Below, in pieces: positions 54,461-64,000 of a DNA stretch of 64,000 nt (position 1 is its first letter; each line of letters starts with the position of its first letter). This DNA is from Ceratopteris richardii. Lineage: Eukaryota > Streptophyta > Polypodiopsida > Polypodiales > Pteridaceae. Both the position numbers and the translations under genes were made by a program. The notes below the pieces were generated by a model that made no database searches, was not told the DNA's origin, and worked only from the letters and a program-made list of their open reading frames with translations. The stretch lies in NCBI GenBank assembly GCA_020310875.1, contig CM035413.1, forward strand, positions 186,559,855-186,623,854. The letters run 5' to 3'.

Positions 54461-54907
54461 CCTAGACTTTTTGGCTCTTGACAAAAAATTGATCTGACAA
54501 AATATTGTTGTAAGTCCACCTTACTTCTTCCTCTGATAAACCTGTGACAACAAATCATGACTCTTTCTTTCTATGACATTCAAATTATTCACCATTTAAA
54601 ATAAAGTTTTTCTCCATTGAACTTCTCCTTCTCGTTTGTCTATCACATCCTTCTTCAGATACTCTGTGTATACAGCTTCGTATGCAGTGACTCTTGACTT
54701 TGTAATTACTTACAATTTACCAAAAAACTCTAATTCTCTTTCAAAGAACACGTAATCAAAAGCATCCTCAAAGATTTGAGATAATGGCTACCTAAAAATA
54801 CCACTCTACTATAATAGGCCATTAAGCGAATTCTATCTGGTGTTTCACTGAAATAAAAAAGTAAAGAATCTGAAGGTGAGTTGAATTCTATATAATTGAG
54901 AGTCCTC
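54461..54907. other. non-coding stretch between acidic ORF and purine tract
   Basis: AT-rich, no frame of note. Its place matches the 3' untranslated stretch seen in Gypsy-A between the additional ORF and the polypurine tract. Confidence 0.35.
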
Positions 54908-57073
54908 TCATCTATGTCTTATAATGAAAGTTTCTATACATGCTACTATAAGCCGCATAATTCTCACTACTAGCATACAAGCGGATTCATTTGCATCTTT
55001 ATATGCTGATATGACACATTCTGCATTATCAATCATATACTTTTTTGTTGGCCAAGATCCTGTTTTAGGTCTTGCAATATTTGGAAAGCTCAACCATTTT
55101 GCAGGGGTTTGTCCTTCATTTCTTCTTTCCCAAAAACGGACCAATCTCTTCTCCTAGCTACTAGACAATATGCTGGATTTGTCTTTAATTGCAGTGGTGT
55201 CTCTTTCCATATTTTCATGTAGTCCTTGTTGGAATCTAACTACTTGTTTCTCCACTTAGGGTTGGCCTTTTCAAATAATTCTTTGGTGACATTAATGTCA
55301 TCTTCATACTCTAGATACCTATTAGGTGGTAGACTAACTCTTGCAGTCTAGTAATTTTTAATACTTTCAAGGATCATACAGAAAGGAATTCCAAGGCCAT
55401 CTGCTGCCCAATGATGTTGATCTGGATTTACCCCATTTTGTAGAGAAAATTTTATAATCTGACTTTCATATTCATCATGCATCTTTCTGATGAACTTCAT
55501 CCTTGATTCTCAATTTGTCAGAAGCATTTGTACAAATTCATCTGAATAATCTTCAATGCTCTTTTCTTCTTGTTCATGTGAGTCTTGAGGTGGTGAAGAT
55601 CTTCTACTATCTTCCACAAGTTCTTGTTCCTCTACTTGCATCCTCACTGCCTCTTCTTCATCCTTTTTCTATTGGATTTCAATGCTTCTTTTTAACTCTA
55701 TAACCTCCATCAATAGGCTTTGATTTTGAGACACCAACAAATCTTTCTCTGTTCTCCATTCACTTCTTTCATTTTCTATGTTCAAGTACAACTTTTTATG
55801 TCCTCTCATGGCATTTGCAGCATGTACACTGGCTTGTTTTTCCTATTCCTTGGTCTCTTTGAGCTCTTCTTGTAGCTTTTGAATTTCTTTACTCATTTTT
55901 TCCATTTCTGCCTGATTCATATGAGTAGATTGATTCTCTACTTTCATCTCCCTTTTTCCATCAATAATTTGTTTATCTCTTCATTGGGTTTGGCCATTAT
56001 CAGATATGAGCTCTAAAGTTTCATGAATCTACCTTTCATTTTTTTTCAGTTCACTTTACACTTTATCACTATGCTCTAACTGTTCAGCACATTTGTCTTC
56101 AAGAAACTGAATTTTGTTTTGATTCTGTATTTCTTGTGCTTCTAATGAAAATATCCTTTGTCAAGGTTTCATTCTTTGCTTGCAATTCTCTTATCTGATT
56201 TCCAACTTGTTCTTTCTCTTTCTTTTGCTTTGTAATGATCTTGCTTCCCTTCACAAACTCAGATTCACCAACCATACTTGATATGATCATATTTCTACTG
56301 GAGGGCCTTAATTTCTCTATGTTACTCATAATAATTTTACGTGCAGATTTGATATCCTTGAGTATCCTCTCAAGGCCAGTCTCCACTTCTAATTGCTTTA
56401 TTTCTATTTGCTTTTCTTTCTTCAATTCATCATCCTCTTCATCATCTTCTTCATAATATGGCTCATGTTCCATTTCCTTTTCAGCTTCTATTTCCTCCTC
56501 TACTACTTCCACTTCTTCCATCACCTGCACCTTTTGAACCTGCTCATTATTCTTTAATTCTTCCTCACAAATTACTTCTTCTTGGGCTATATTTGATTCT
56601 GGTTTCTGATCAATCTTATTTTCAATTTGATCATCTTGTCTCTGCTCATTTCCTCCTATCACTTGATCATCTATATCCATCCAATCTGCTTCATATTCCA
56701 CTCCTTCATCAACTTGATATATTTTATGTTCTTGATGTCCCAAGTCAATAAGTAATTCTTCTATTTTCTTGTTTATTTCTTCCCCTGTTTCTTGGTTATC
56801 TTCATGATTTTCTTTGAATTCTACCTTCTCCTGGATTTTAGCTTCTTCTTTATCTTTGTCTTTATTCTCCTCATGGAATGGTTGACAGTAGGATTTTTGT
56901 GATGAATTTGTAACCTTAGGTTCTTTTTCTGGTGCTACTATTCCTTTATGTACTCCCTCATCTAGAGCCATACTTTATTTGATTGCTTTGCCTTTACCTT
57001 CTAGAAACTTTCTTCCCCTCCTCTATACTGATATGCCCTGGTTGCTCTTCCACAAAGGGTTGACAATATGGTT
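54908..57073 (-). pseudogene. acidic coiled-coil ORF, probable additional ORF of another LTR element
   Basis: Not a recognised family. On the minus strand the region begins with a short SKPYCQPF-like piece next to the Gypsy-B LTR, then from the ATG at 56,971 an acidic stretch (VQVMEEVEVVEEEIEAEKE, EPYYEEDDEEDDELKK) rich in Glu, Lys and Gln, then heptad-like helices (KEIQKLQEELKE near 55,870; LLVSQNQSLLMEVIELKR near 55,720) and a more globular end (WLSFPNIARPKTGSWPTKKY, SAYKDANESACMLVVRIM) ending near 54,908. A purine tract and LTR-like stretch follow, so it lies where additional ORFs lie in Gypsy-A and Gypsy-B. It is broken, with several breaks, and was itself interrupted by the Gypsy-B copy at 57,074. 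A decayed host gene remains possible. Confidence 0.5.
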
Positions 57074-57610
57074 TGTTAAACCTTAACTGTTTAGAAGTTA
57101 ATTCAAATATGGGTTCTTGGGATGGTTAGGGCTCTGTAAACAGAGGCCCTATTTGTATTTTCCCAAATCTACAGACTCAAAGTATACTCCTTCACAGACT
57201 TCATACATTAACTGTTTTGAATATGTTTACCAAAATATTTCAACTCCGCATGGTTACTGTGTACGTCTTTACTTATCGCATTAACCCATTAACCTTACTA
57301 ATTCATTAAGACTTAATTAGTTATTAAGATTAATCAACAGAATTGACAAGTACTCAAATTACACAGGATTTCGGTAAACTGCACTCCACTGCAGGCTCTC
57401 GCCCAGACGAACAGTCCAGCGACACGATGCTTTTTGCTTTGCGTGACTCTTCTTTCATTAACTTGTAAAGAGTTACAACCTTTGTGCTATGCCTTTTCAG
57501 TATGTGTGAGACTTTTCAGGCTATATTACAAAGTTTAGGAGTTCCTTTCCGACGGCTCACACTGGCACGCACGGTGGACTCGAACCCAAAAATTGGTAAA
57601 TACATAGTCA
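57074..57610 (-). repeat. Gypsy-B1 3' LTR
   Basis: 537 bp, matching 61,978-62,501 in inverted orientation with clear divergence. Shared blocks include GTATTTACCAATTTTTGGGT, TTTGTAATATAGCC-like, ACTCTTTACAAGTTAATGAAAG-like and GGCCTCTGTTTACAG. It ends without a primer site, as expected for a 3' LTR. Confidence 0.85.
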
Positions 57611-58850
57611 GGTTTCCTCTATGATGCCCTGCACATACATAGAGTGAGCTAGTTTAAATGTACGGGTGATCTTCTGCTTTAATGAATCTAACATATTCTT
57701 CAAAATTGCACGTTCAATCAGCTGTGCATCAGTTCTAACTAAACTAGCAGCTATGACCTGGCTTATTAATGACTCCATCAATGTTTGCAAAAATGCTTCT
57801 TGGAGATAGAATTCATTGGCAAGAGCAGCATCTCTACACAGTTTTATTTCAGCTACTTCTGCATCAATGCATGAGAGCCTATCCGCCTGAACTCCTAATT
57901 GCTTTTCTCTTCGCTCGAGTTCCTAAGCTTGAAACTGTATCGTTTTGTAGAAATCTTCTCTCTCCTTTTGCACACTTGCAATTTCCTTCTTCAACTGGAT
58001 AGTCGTGGCAATTTCTGGAGATAATTCTTGATCTTTTTGAAACAGCTGCTCAGTGACTTTATGCAATTCTGCTTCAGCTTTAAGTACATTGGCTGCTAGC
58101 GACTGCGAAGCTTCTTCTAAAACACTGAGTTCATCCTGTGTATTATGGAGCTCATTACCTAATGCTCTCATAGCATATGTCTGATCTGCAACTTCTTGCT
58201 TCAAGCCTTTGATTTCTGTGTCCTACTGAGCAATGATAGTGTCTTTTTCTGTTCACTTTTCATGTAGTTTTTGGATTTGAGTATGCAGAGAGTGAATTTT
58301 GGCTTTGGCTTCAAGTACTTCTTGGAGGGGGCAATGTCTGCTTCTAGAAGATCAACCTTGCTTTGCAGCTCCTCTTGAATAGTCTGAGTGGCCATCTTCA
58401 TGTGGAGAGGCAAGTGCTGGAAGAGTTGAATGAGTAATTGGACCATGGATGCCAATTCAGCGAACATCACTAGGGTAGGAAGAGAAGAAACAGGCTGCGA
58501 TGGTGGGGCAGACTGCAAGTGAGGTGATGATGGTGGAGAGTAGTCGGGAGAGGATAGGAGATTGTTCAATGCCTCATGAAAGGCAAGTGAAGGCAAAGAG
58601 GGAGGAACTTCAACATCAGCAAGAATGGTGGTTGGAGGAGGAAGGGGAAGAAGAGAGGTCGGGACTAAGACAATTCTAGTTTCATTTTGAGGCACCGCGA
58701 GAACGATAACGGCTTCTTCATTACGGGTCGGTTGCTTGGCTGTGTCTGTTTGATTGTCTGTGGCTGGTGGAGAAGAAGGATGATACTCACTAATAGTAGT
58801 ATCGTCCACTGTTTCCTTTAGAGGCTCGGCATCTAGTTGTTGTTGTTCTT
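57611..58850 (-). pseudogene. Gypsy-B1 additional ORF, C-terminal part
   Basis: Matches the Gypsy-B2 ORF from its QQLD..EPLK block onward: EYHPSSPPATD, VLVPTSLLPLPPPTTILAD, SSPDYSPPSSPHLQSAPPS, SKVDLLEADIAP, then a coiled-coil segment (LGNELHNTQDELSVLEEASQ; TEQLFQKDQELS) and an end with ILKNMLDSLKQKITR. The N-terminal half present in Gypsy-B2 is missing. Fossil with several breaks. Confidence 0.8.
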
Positions 58851-58867
58851 CCCGTTGTTCTTCCCGT

Positions 58868-59099
58868 TGTTAGTCGCTTACATGATGGCAACAATTCAAC
58901 ATTGGATGCCTTGACTAAAGCCCAAATGATGCAAGTCTTGCTCAAAAATTTTAGAAATGCAGAAGCACAACAAGTACATCTACTGCGGTTTACCAATGGA
59001 AATTACGATTTGGTGTATGGCATGAGCACCACCCCTAGCATTTGTGTGTCACACATAAAACTTCTCTTATTTCTTTGGAATTCCTTATTCTTTCCCTAG
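58868..59099 (+). other. unexplained open stretch on the strand opposite to Gypsy-B1
   Basis: The plus strand has a clean frame from at least 58,902 to 59,099 whose first 45 codons look protein-like (MDALTKAQMMQVLLKNFRNA, then EAQQVHLLRFTNGNYDLVYG). It sits where the N-terminal half of the Gypsy-B1 ORF should be, in reverse orientation, so it may be a small inverted or foreign fragment. No family was recognised. Confidence 0.25.
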
Positions 59100-60115
59100 C
59101 TTCTTGTTTAGCTTCATATCTAATTTTTTCCTCTTCTTTCTTTCTATTTTGAGCTTGATGTATTCTTCTCCATTCTTGAGCTATTAATGGAAGGTTCTAT
59201 CTTTATATTCTACGTCCACTTATGAAATTTGGCATGATTTCTCCATCTATATTGGTAATTGGACAGCTCCATTGTTACTTATTTGACTGATAATGTAAGG
59301 TCCATGTCCTCTATTCTAAAGTTTCTTCAGGTGTTCTTTCAAGGTATATGATAAAACTAAGTCTCCAACTTGCAAGTCCTTATCTTTGATATGAATATCA
59401 TGATATGATTTTTGGATCTTTTTATCTACATAGATGCTCATGACAGCTTGAAGTCTTGAAGCTCCAAATTTTTCTAACTCCAATACTCTTTCAGATAGTT
59501 CATGTTCAGTCCACTATAATTGATTTCCCACCTTTAATGTAGGTATGAGAAATTCTAATGGAAAAATTGCATTTTGTCCATATACCAAGTTAAATGGTGC
59601 CGTACCAATAGCAATCTTATATGCCACTCTATATGCCCATAGAACATGATTAAGTTGCAAATCCCAGTCAGTCGTGCTTGTATTTACTAGTTTGGACAAG
59701 ACAATGCAAAGTACTTTGTTAGTACTTTCTGCTAATCCATTTGCTTGAGGATGATAGGGGGCTGATTTTCTATGACTAATCATGAAGTGATCAGTTCTCG
59801 ATTACCTAATTTAGGAAATGAGTTCCCCTATCACTTGCCAACTCAATTGGTACACCAAACCAGGTGATAATATTCTCATAAAGAAATCATGCAGTACTAT
59901 GAGCATCATTTCTTCTTGTAATCGTAGGTTCTGCCCACTTGGTGAGGTAATCAGAAGCTACAAGTATATACTCTACATGAGAATGTTTTGCAGGAGGATG
60001 TATGGGTCTAATGAAGTCCATCCCTCATTTGCTAAATTCTCTAGCTGATATGAGTGGTGTCAATGGCTGGCCATTAATGGAATCCATTCGTGCACGATTC
60101 TTTCTACCGAGCAAT
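59100..60115 (-). pseudogene. Gypsy-B1 integrase
   Basis: Minus-strand frames read as a gypsy integrase core and C-terminus: HPPAKHSHVEYILVASDYLT, ITWFGVPIELASDRGTHF, SAPYHPQANGLAESTNKVL with the catalytic-Glu block, LNHVLWAYRVAYKIAIGTAP, LVYGQNAIFPLEF, followed by DKKIQKSYHDIHIKDKDLQV-like and GRGPY-like blocks and a Lys/Glu/Arg-rich tail (AQNRKKEEEKIRYEAKQEAR) not seen in Gypsy-A. No chromodomain was seen. Fossil with several breaks. Confidence 0.8.
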
Positions 60116-61977
60116 GTTGGCCATTACCATGCTTAAACCCCTGTGTCGTCGTTACACTCGGCACTGTCACTGAGGGGTTTCGTCTCCCTCAGGAGGAGTT
60201 GGTCGATGGACCGCTCTTTCCCCTAGCGTTCATGAAAGAACTTTTTCCCTGGCACTCATCTAATGAGTTTGCCATTCTTTGTCGTCCGGAACCCGATCGC
60301 ACCGCACTTCAATTTCTTGTAGCAGCCTTAAATCTACAAAAACGAACTTACGATATCTCCCGTCCATTCTACTCCATGATAGACACTACCTCCCAAGAAA
60401 CCGTCAATTTCACGTCCTTCTTCTTCCGACGCATTCACCACGAATGCCTAGCAGTTACTAAACAACTAGCCAAGCATGAGATTCCTCGTACCCGATTGCT
60501 GCACCTTCTCACCCTTCTTCTTCTCGTGATCCAAGCAGCACAACCACTCCCCCGAAAAACTTTGCTCTTACACGAGGAATCTACACAGATGTTGGAGGAG
60601 GACGATGACGAAGACTTGCTACACTTCTTCCAGCGCAAACACAGACATATTAGCCCATCGCAAATCCAAGTGCAGGATTCAACCAAACTTGAAGAGGTTG
60701 AACTCTTTCATGATACCGCCGTGACGTTACAGGGCACATCGACATCCTCTTCTCCTAGCAAGCAGCAAGAGACAGATGTAATGATGGACGATGTCACTCT
60801 AGTCCAAGTGCAGAATGAACTGCAACAATTGGATGTTGAGCCTCTGAAGGACACAGTGGAAGATACTACTATTAGTGAGTGTCATCCTTCTTCTCCACCA
60901 GTCGTAGACGATCAAGCAGACACAGCCAAGCAACCGACTGGTAATGAAGAAGCGGTTACCATTCTGGTAGTGCCTCAAAATGAAACCGGAATTGTCTTAG
61001 TCCCGACCTCTCTTCTTCCCCTTCCTCCTCCAACCACCATTCTTGCTTATGCTGAAGTTCCTCCCTCTTCGCCTTCACCTGCCATTCGTGAGGCATTGAC
61101 CAATCTCCTATCCTCTCCCGACTACTCTCCACCATCATCACCTCACCTGCAGTCTGCCCCACCATCGCAGGCTGTTTCTTCTCTTCCTACCCCGGTGATG
61201 TTCACTGAATTGGCATCCATGGGCCAATTACTCATTCAACTCTCCCAGCAGTTGCCTCTTCAGATGAAGATGGTCACTCAAACTATTCAACAGGAGCTAC
61301 AGGGCAAGGTTGATCTTTTAGAAGCGGACATTGCCCCCCTCCAAGAAGAAGTACTTGAAGCCAAAGCCAAAATTCACTCTCTCCATACTCAAATCTAGCA
61401 ACTCCAAGAAGAGTTGACAATAAAAGACAGTATCATTGCTCAATTGGACACAGAAATCAAAGGCTTGAAGCAAGAAGTTGCAGATCAGACAGATGCTATG
61501 ACAGCATTAGGTAATGAGCTCCATAATACACAAGATGAACTCATTGTTTTAGAAGAAGCTTCGCAGTCGCTAGTGGCCAATGTACTTAAAGCTCAAGTAG
61601 AATTGCATAAAGTCACTGAGCTACTGTTTCAGAAAGATCAAGAATTATCTACAAAATTTGCCACGACTACCACGCACTTTCAAGCTCAAGAACTCAAGCG
61701 AAGAGAAAAGCAATTGGGAGTTCAGGCGGACAGGCTCTCGCGCATTGATGCAGAAGTAGCTGCTCTTGCCAATGAATTCTATCTTCAAGAAGCATTTTTG
61801 CAAACATAGATGGAGTCATTAATAAGCCACGTCATAGCTGCCAGGTCAGTTAGAACTGATGCACAACTAATTGAACCTGCAATTTTGAAGAATATGTTAG
61901 ATTCATTAAAGTAGAAGATCACCCGTATGTTTAAACTAGCTCTCTCTATGTATGTGTAGGGCATCATAGAGGAAACT
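60116..61977 (+). pseudogene. Gypsy-B2 additional ORF, fuller copy
   Basis: Not a recognised family. Order: a globular N-terminal part (LGTVTEGFRLPQEELVDGPL; ELFPWHSSNEFAILCRPEP; ALNLQKRTYDISRPFYSMID; FFFRRIHHECLAVTKQLAKH), an acidic Gln/Glu-rich stretch, a Pro/Ser-rich linker (LLPLPPPTTIL, SSPDYSPPSSPHLQSAPPS), then a long coiled coil (QGKVDLLEADIAPLQEEVLE; KDSIIAQLDTEIKGLKQEVA; FQKDQELSTKF) and a short C-terminal block reaching the LTR. The frame is open further upstream than 60,199 and is cut by the junction with Gypsy-B1, so the true start is not in view. It has a few breaks. Role unknown; position matches additional ORFs known from plant Tat/Athila elements. Confidence 0.75.
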
Positions 61978-62501
61978 TGACTATGTATTTACCAATTTTT
62001 GGGTTCGAGTCCACCGTGCGTGCAAGTGTGAGCCACCGGAAAGGAACTCCTAAACTTTGTAATATAGCCTTAAAAGTCGCACGCATACTGAAAAGGCGTA
62101 GCGCAAAAGTTGTAACTCTTTACAAGTTAATGAAAGAGGAGTCGTGCAAAGCAAAAGGCATCGTGTCGCCAGATTGTTCGTTTGAGCGAGAGCTTGCAGT
62201 GGAGCGCAGTTTGCCAAAATCCTGTGTAATTTGAGTACTTGTCACTTCTGTTGATTAATCTTAATAATTAATTAAGTCTTAATGAAGTAGTAAGGTTAAG
62301 CGGTTAACGCAATAAGTAAAGACGTACATAGTAACCATGCGGAGTTGAAGTATTTCAAAACAATGAATGTATGAAGTCTGTGAAGGATTATACTTTGAGT
62401 CTGTGGATTTGGAAAAATACAAATAGGGCCTCTGTTTACAGACCCCTAACTATCCCAAGAACCCATATTTGAATTAACGTCTAAATAGTTAAGGTTTAAC
62501 A
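61978..62501 (+). repeat. Gypsy-B2 LTR
   Basis: 524 bp, TGACTATGTATTTACC...GGTTTAACA. Inverted counterpart at 57,074-57,610. Confidence 0.88.
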
Positions 62502-62519
62502 TTGACGCCGTCTGTGGGA
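62502..62519 (+). other. Gypsy-B2 primer-binding site
   Basis: TTGACGCCGTCTGTGGGA directly after the LTR, one base off the TTGGCGCCGTCTGTGGGA site widespread in plant Tat-side gypsy elements. Confidence 0.8.
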
Positions 62520-62529
62520 AATGGAGTAG

Positions 62530-63480
62530 CTAATTGAAGAAGAAGTTTAAGGCTCGAAGAAGAATCCTTTGATATATGCCGATAATGGAATTATCCAGCA
62601 GACCCTGCGTATAAAGCTATTGTGTTCCAGTCAACTCTGGTTAATGAAGCTGCACGATGGTTAACCGAATATGATTTGGACCACTTCCGGTAGTATGATG
62701 ATGTGAAGGATGCCTTTCTGCAACGGTTCCGGTTAAAGAAAAATCGAGCCAAAATTTTTTATTATCTGCAGAATAATAGGCAGAAGCCACACCAAAATGT
62801 ACAGGATTATGCCACGCTATTTCAGACTCATTTACGACAGTTACCACCAGCGCATGCCAATTTACCGGACGACGTTATTACTCAGTGGTTTATAAACGGA
62901 TTAAATCCCCAATTGAAACAGATCATGATTATCCATTGTGTGGGAGGAATGACCCTGGATGCCATAATTGCAATGGCTTTATAGTTAAAAAATAAAGTGG
63001 GTGGATTCACTGAAGATCTGGAGTGGCTGAAAGCATCCAGGCAATCTAGTAAGGATCCTTTGAAACAAACTTACTGTACCAAATGCAAAAATCTAGGGCA
63101 TAGCAGCTCAACATGCGCTCTGAATCAAATGTATTGTGCCATTTGCCATACAACAGACCACACTATGGAGACTTGCCCGTATAATGCAAAGGTACAAAAC
63201 AGAGCAGCTGTTAATGCCATCATTCAGGAACAAGGGCAGCTGGCCAGCCATTATGTACCACCACAGATGAGGAATACTCCGTACCAAGGATACAAGAATT
63301 ATCAAGGAGGATGGCCAAATAATTTTGGACAAGCTCGGTGGAATGTAGGTCCATTAGGAGAAGTTGCATCTCCTCCACCTCCTAAATGTCATTTTTGTGG
63401 TGAAATTGAGCATATCTGATGGTTCTGTAAAGATGCGGCCGAGTATGATAAAAAGAAAAAGGAACACCAACATCCAATGG
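62530..63480 (+). pseudogene. Gypsy-B2 gag with CCHC modules
   Basis: Retrotransposon gag blocks LVNEAARWLTEYDLDHF, YDDVKDAFLQRFRL, QNVQDYATLFQTHLRQLP, NGLNPQLKQIMI, then CCHC modules CTKCKNLGHSSSTC (63,076), CAICHTTDHTMETC (63,139) and a third C..C...H module beginning CHFCGEIEHI (63,388). The spacer is Gly/Asn/Tyr/Gln-rich (QMRNTPYQGYKNYQGGWPNN). Fossil with a few breaks. Confidence 0.82.
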
Positions 63481-63859
63481 CGAATATCGTGTACATTTCA
63501 ACCGTAGATACACAAGCAACAGTGGTCCAAACACATTCCAGAAAGCAATTATAGCCAGCTGTAGAGATTTTTGAACCTAGACTTTGTGAACAACAGAAGG
63601 TGTTTACAAAAGCAAGTAAGAGGGCGACGCAGGAACAAACCGTGTTCCCTAACCGAGTTCCGATGATGCAGCAAAACATACCACCGGAAGTACCAGAAGG
63701 GAGAAATCTGACTCACAGTACCGGAGTCCATACCGGAGACTGTACTGGAAACAACCAAAACTGATTGGGTGTGGGATGTTCTGTCCAAGGCATCAATTAC
63801 ATTGCCCTTGGGTCAATTATTGGCTTTGATCCCTGGGGTGCATCAATAGTTCTAGCAGC

Positions 63860-64000
63860 AGGTCAGTTCGAGTGCTCTCGCAACAGCCACAATCCAACCA
63901 GAATTGGACCCAATGGTGGACCATACGGTACCACTGATTACGGTATGGTACAAAAACCATAAAATCACACAAGTCTTAATTGATGGCAGATCTGGTGTAA
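63860..64000 (+). pseudogene. Gypsy-B2 protease start, cut by the window edge
   Basis: The last bases read VLIDGRSGV, the active-site block of a plant gypsy aspartic protease (compare VDGGSG in Gypsy-A). The rest lies outside the window. Confidence 0.6.

Larger units (their letters stand above)
57074..60115 (-). mobile_element. Gypsy-B1: 3' portion of a Ty3/gypsy element
   Basis: Read right to left: integrase (about 60,115-59,100), a Lys/Glu-rich tail, the additional ORF (about 58,850-57,611) and the 3' LTR (57,610-57,074, 537 bp, TGACTATGTA...GTTTAACA). Upstream parts (gag to RNase H) are absent: the element ends abruptly near 60,115, where the oppositely oriented Gypsy-B2 begins. It is broken, with many breaks. 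It lies in the acidic-ORF region, which is its insertion target at the LTR side. Confidence 0.8.
60116..64000 (+). mobile_element. Gypsy-B2: additional ORF, LTR and start of a following gypsy body
   Basis: Order: additional ORF (about 60,116-61,977), LTR (61,978-62,501, 524 bp), primer site TTGACGCCGTCTGTGGGA, gag, and a protease start at the window edge. The ORF precedes the LTR as the 3' end of one element body, while primer site and gag follow it as the 5' end of another; so the LTR is shared by two bodies, a tandem array typical of LTR recombination. Broken, with several breaks; it continues beyond the window. Confidence 0.75.

Noticed and set aside
56099-56971. Myosin- or golgin-like host gene for the acidic coiled-coil frame
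   Set aside because: Similarity would be compositional only. Its place before a purine tract and LTR-like stretch, and its broken state, fit an additional ORF of a mobile element better.

Overview
The window reads as nuclear DNA from a land plant with a large, repeat-rich genome. It is AT-rich, has no operons or ribosome-binding sites, and is packed with Ty1/copia and Ty3/gypsy LTR retrotransposons inserted into one another, plus L1-type LINE debris and short tRNA-derived repeats. Copia primer sites of the initiator-tRNA-Met type and gypsy primer sites of the TTGGCAYGC / TTGRCGCCGTC type both fit plants. The species cannot be fixed from the sequence. No host gene is confirmed; one short coding-like fragment (about 21,938-22,208) is the only candidate.

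Layout. (1) 1-3,229: a decayed L1-type LINE, a tRNA-derived SINE head and a promoter-like stretch with short repeats. (2) 3,230-21,858: a Ty3/gypsy element (Gypsy-A, + strand, flanking repeat CATAT) with gag, pol, a C-rich minisatellite, a TATA box and an additional Pro-rich ORF before its 3' LTR. A whole-looking copia element (Copia-A1, - strand, 11,571-18,123) sits in it just upstream of that ORF. (3) 21,864-24,601: mostly unrecognised sequence with a (TA)n tract and a tRNA-like repeat. (4) 24,602-29,322: a shrunken - strand relative of Gypsy-A (Gypsy-A2). (5) 29,594-32,390: a second copy of the tRNA-like repeat, an L1-type RT remnant and unrecognised DNA. (6) 32,390-53,628: a four-deep nest. 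Remnant Copia-D contains Copia-B (+, 32,631-52,201), which contains Copia-C (-, 38,257-51,342), which contains Copia-A2 (-, 39,501-46,055). The inner three each keep a perfect 5-bp target duplication. (7) 53,640-57,073: an LTR-like stretch and an acidic coiled-coil ORF, probably the 3' end of another element. (8) 57,074-64,000: two copies of one gypsy family (Gypsy-B) facing each other head to head, each with a post-integrase ORF before its LTR; the right copy runs on through PBS and gag to a protease start at the window edge.

The most interesting themes are as follows. Additional ORFs ending in coiled coils recur between integrase and 3' LTR in three different elements. In Gypsy-A that ORF follows a G4-prone minisatellite and its own TATA box. 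The Gypsy-A LTRs open with a dense array of W-box-like TTGAC sites. A modular repeat is shared by LTRs of several different copia families. The innermost copia has LTRs more diverged than those of the elements it lies inside, which contradicts simple LTR dating. LTR difference counts were made by eye on the printed sequence.
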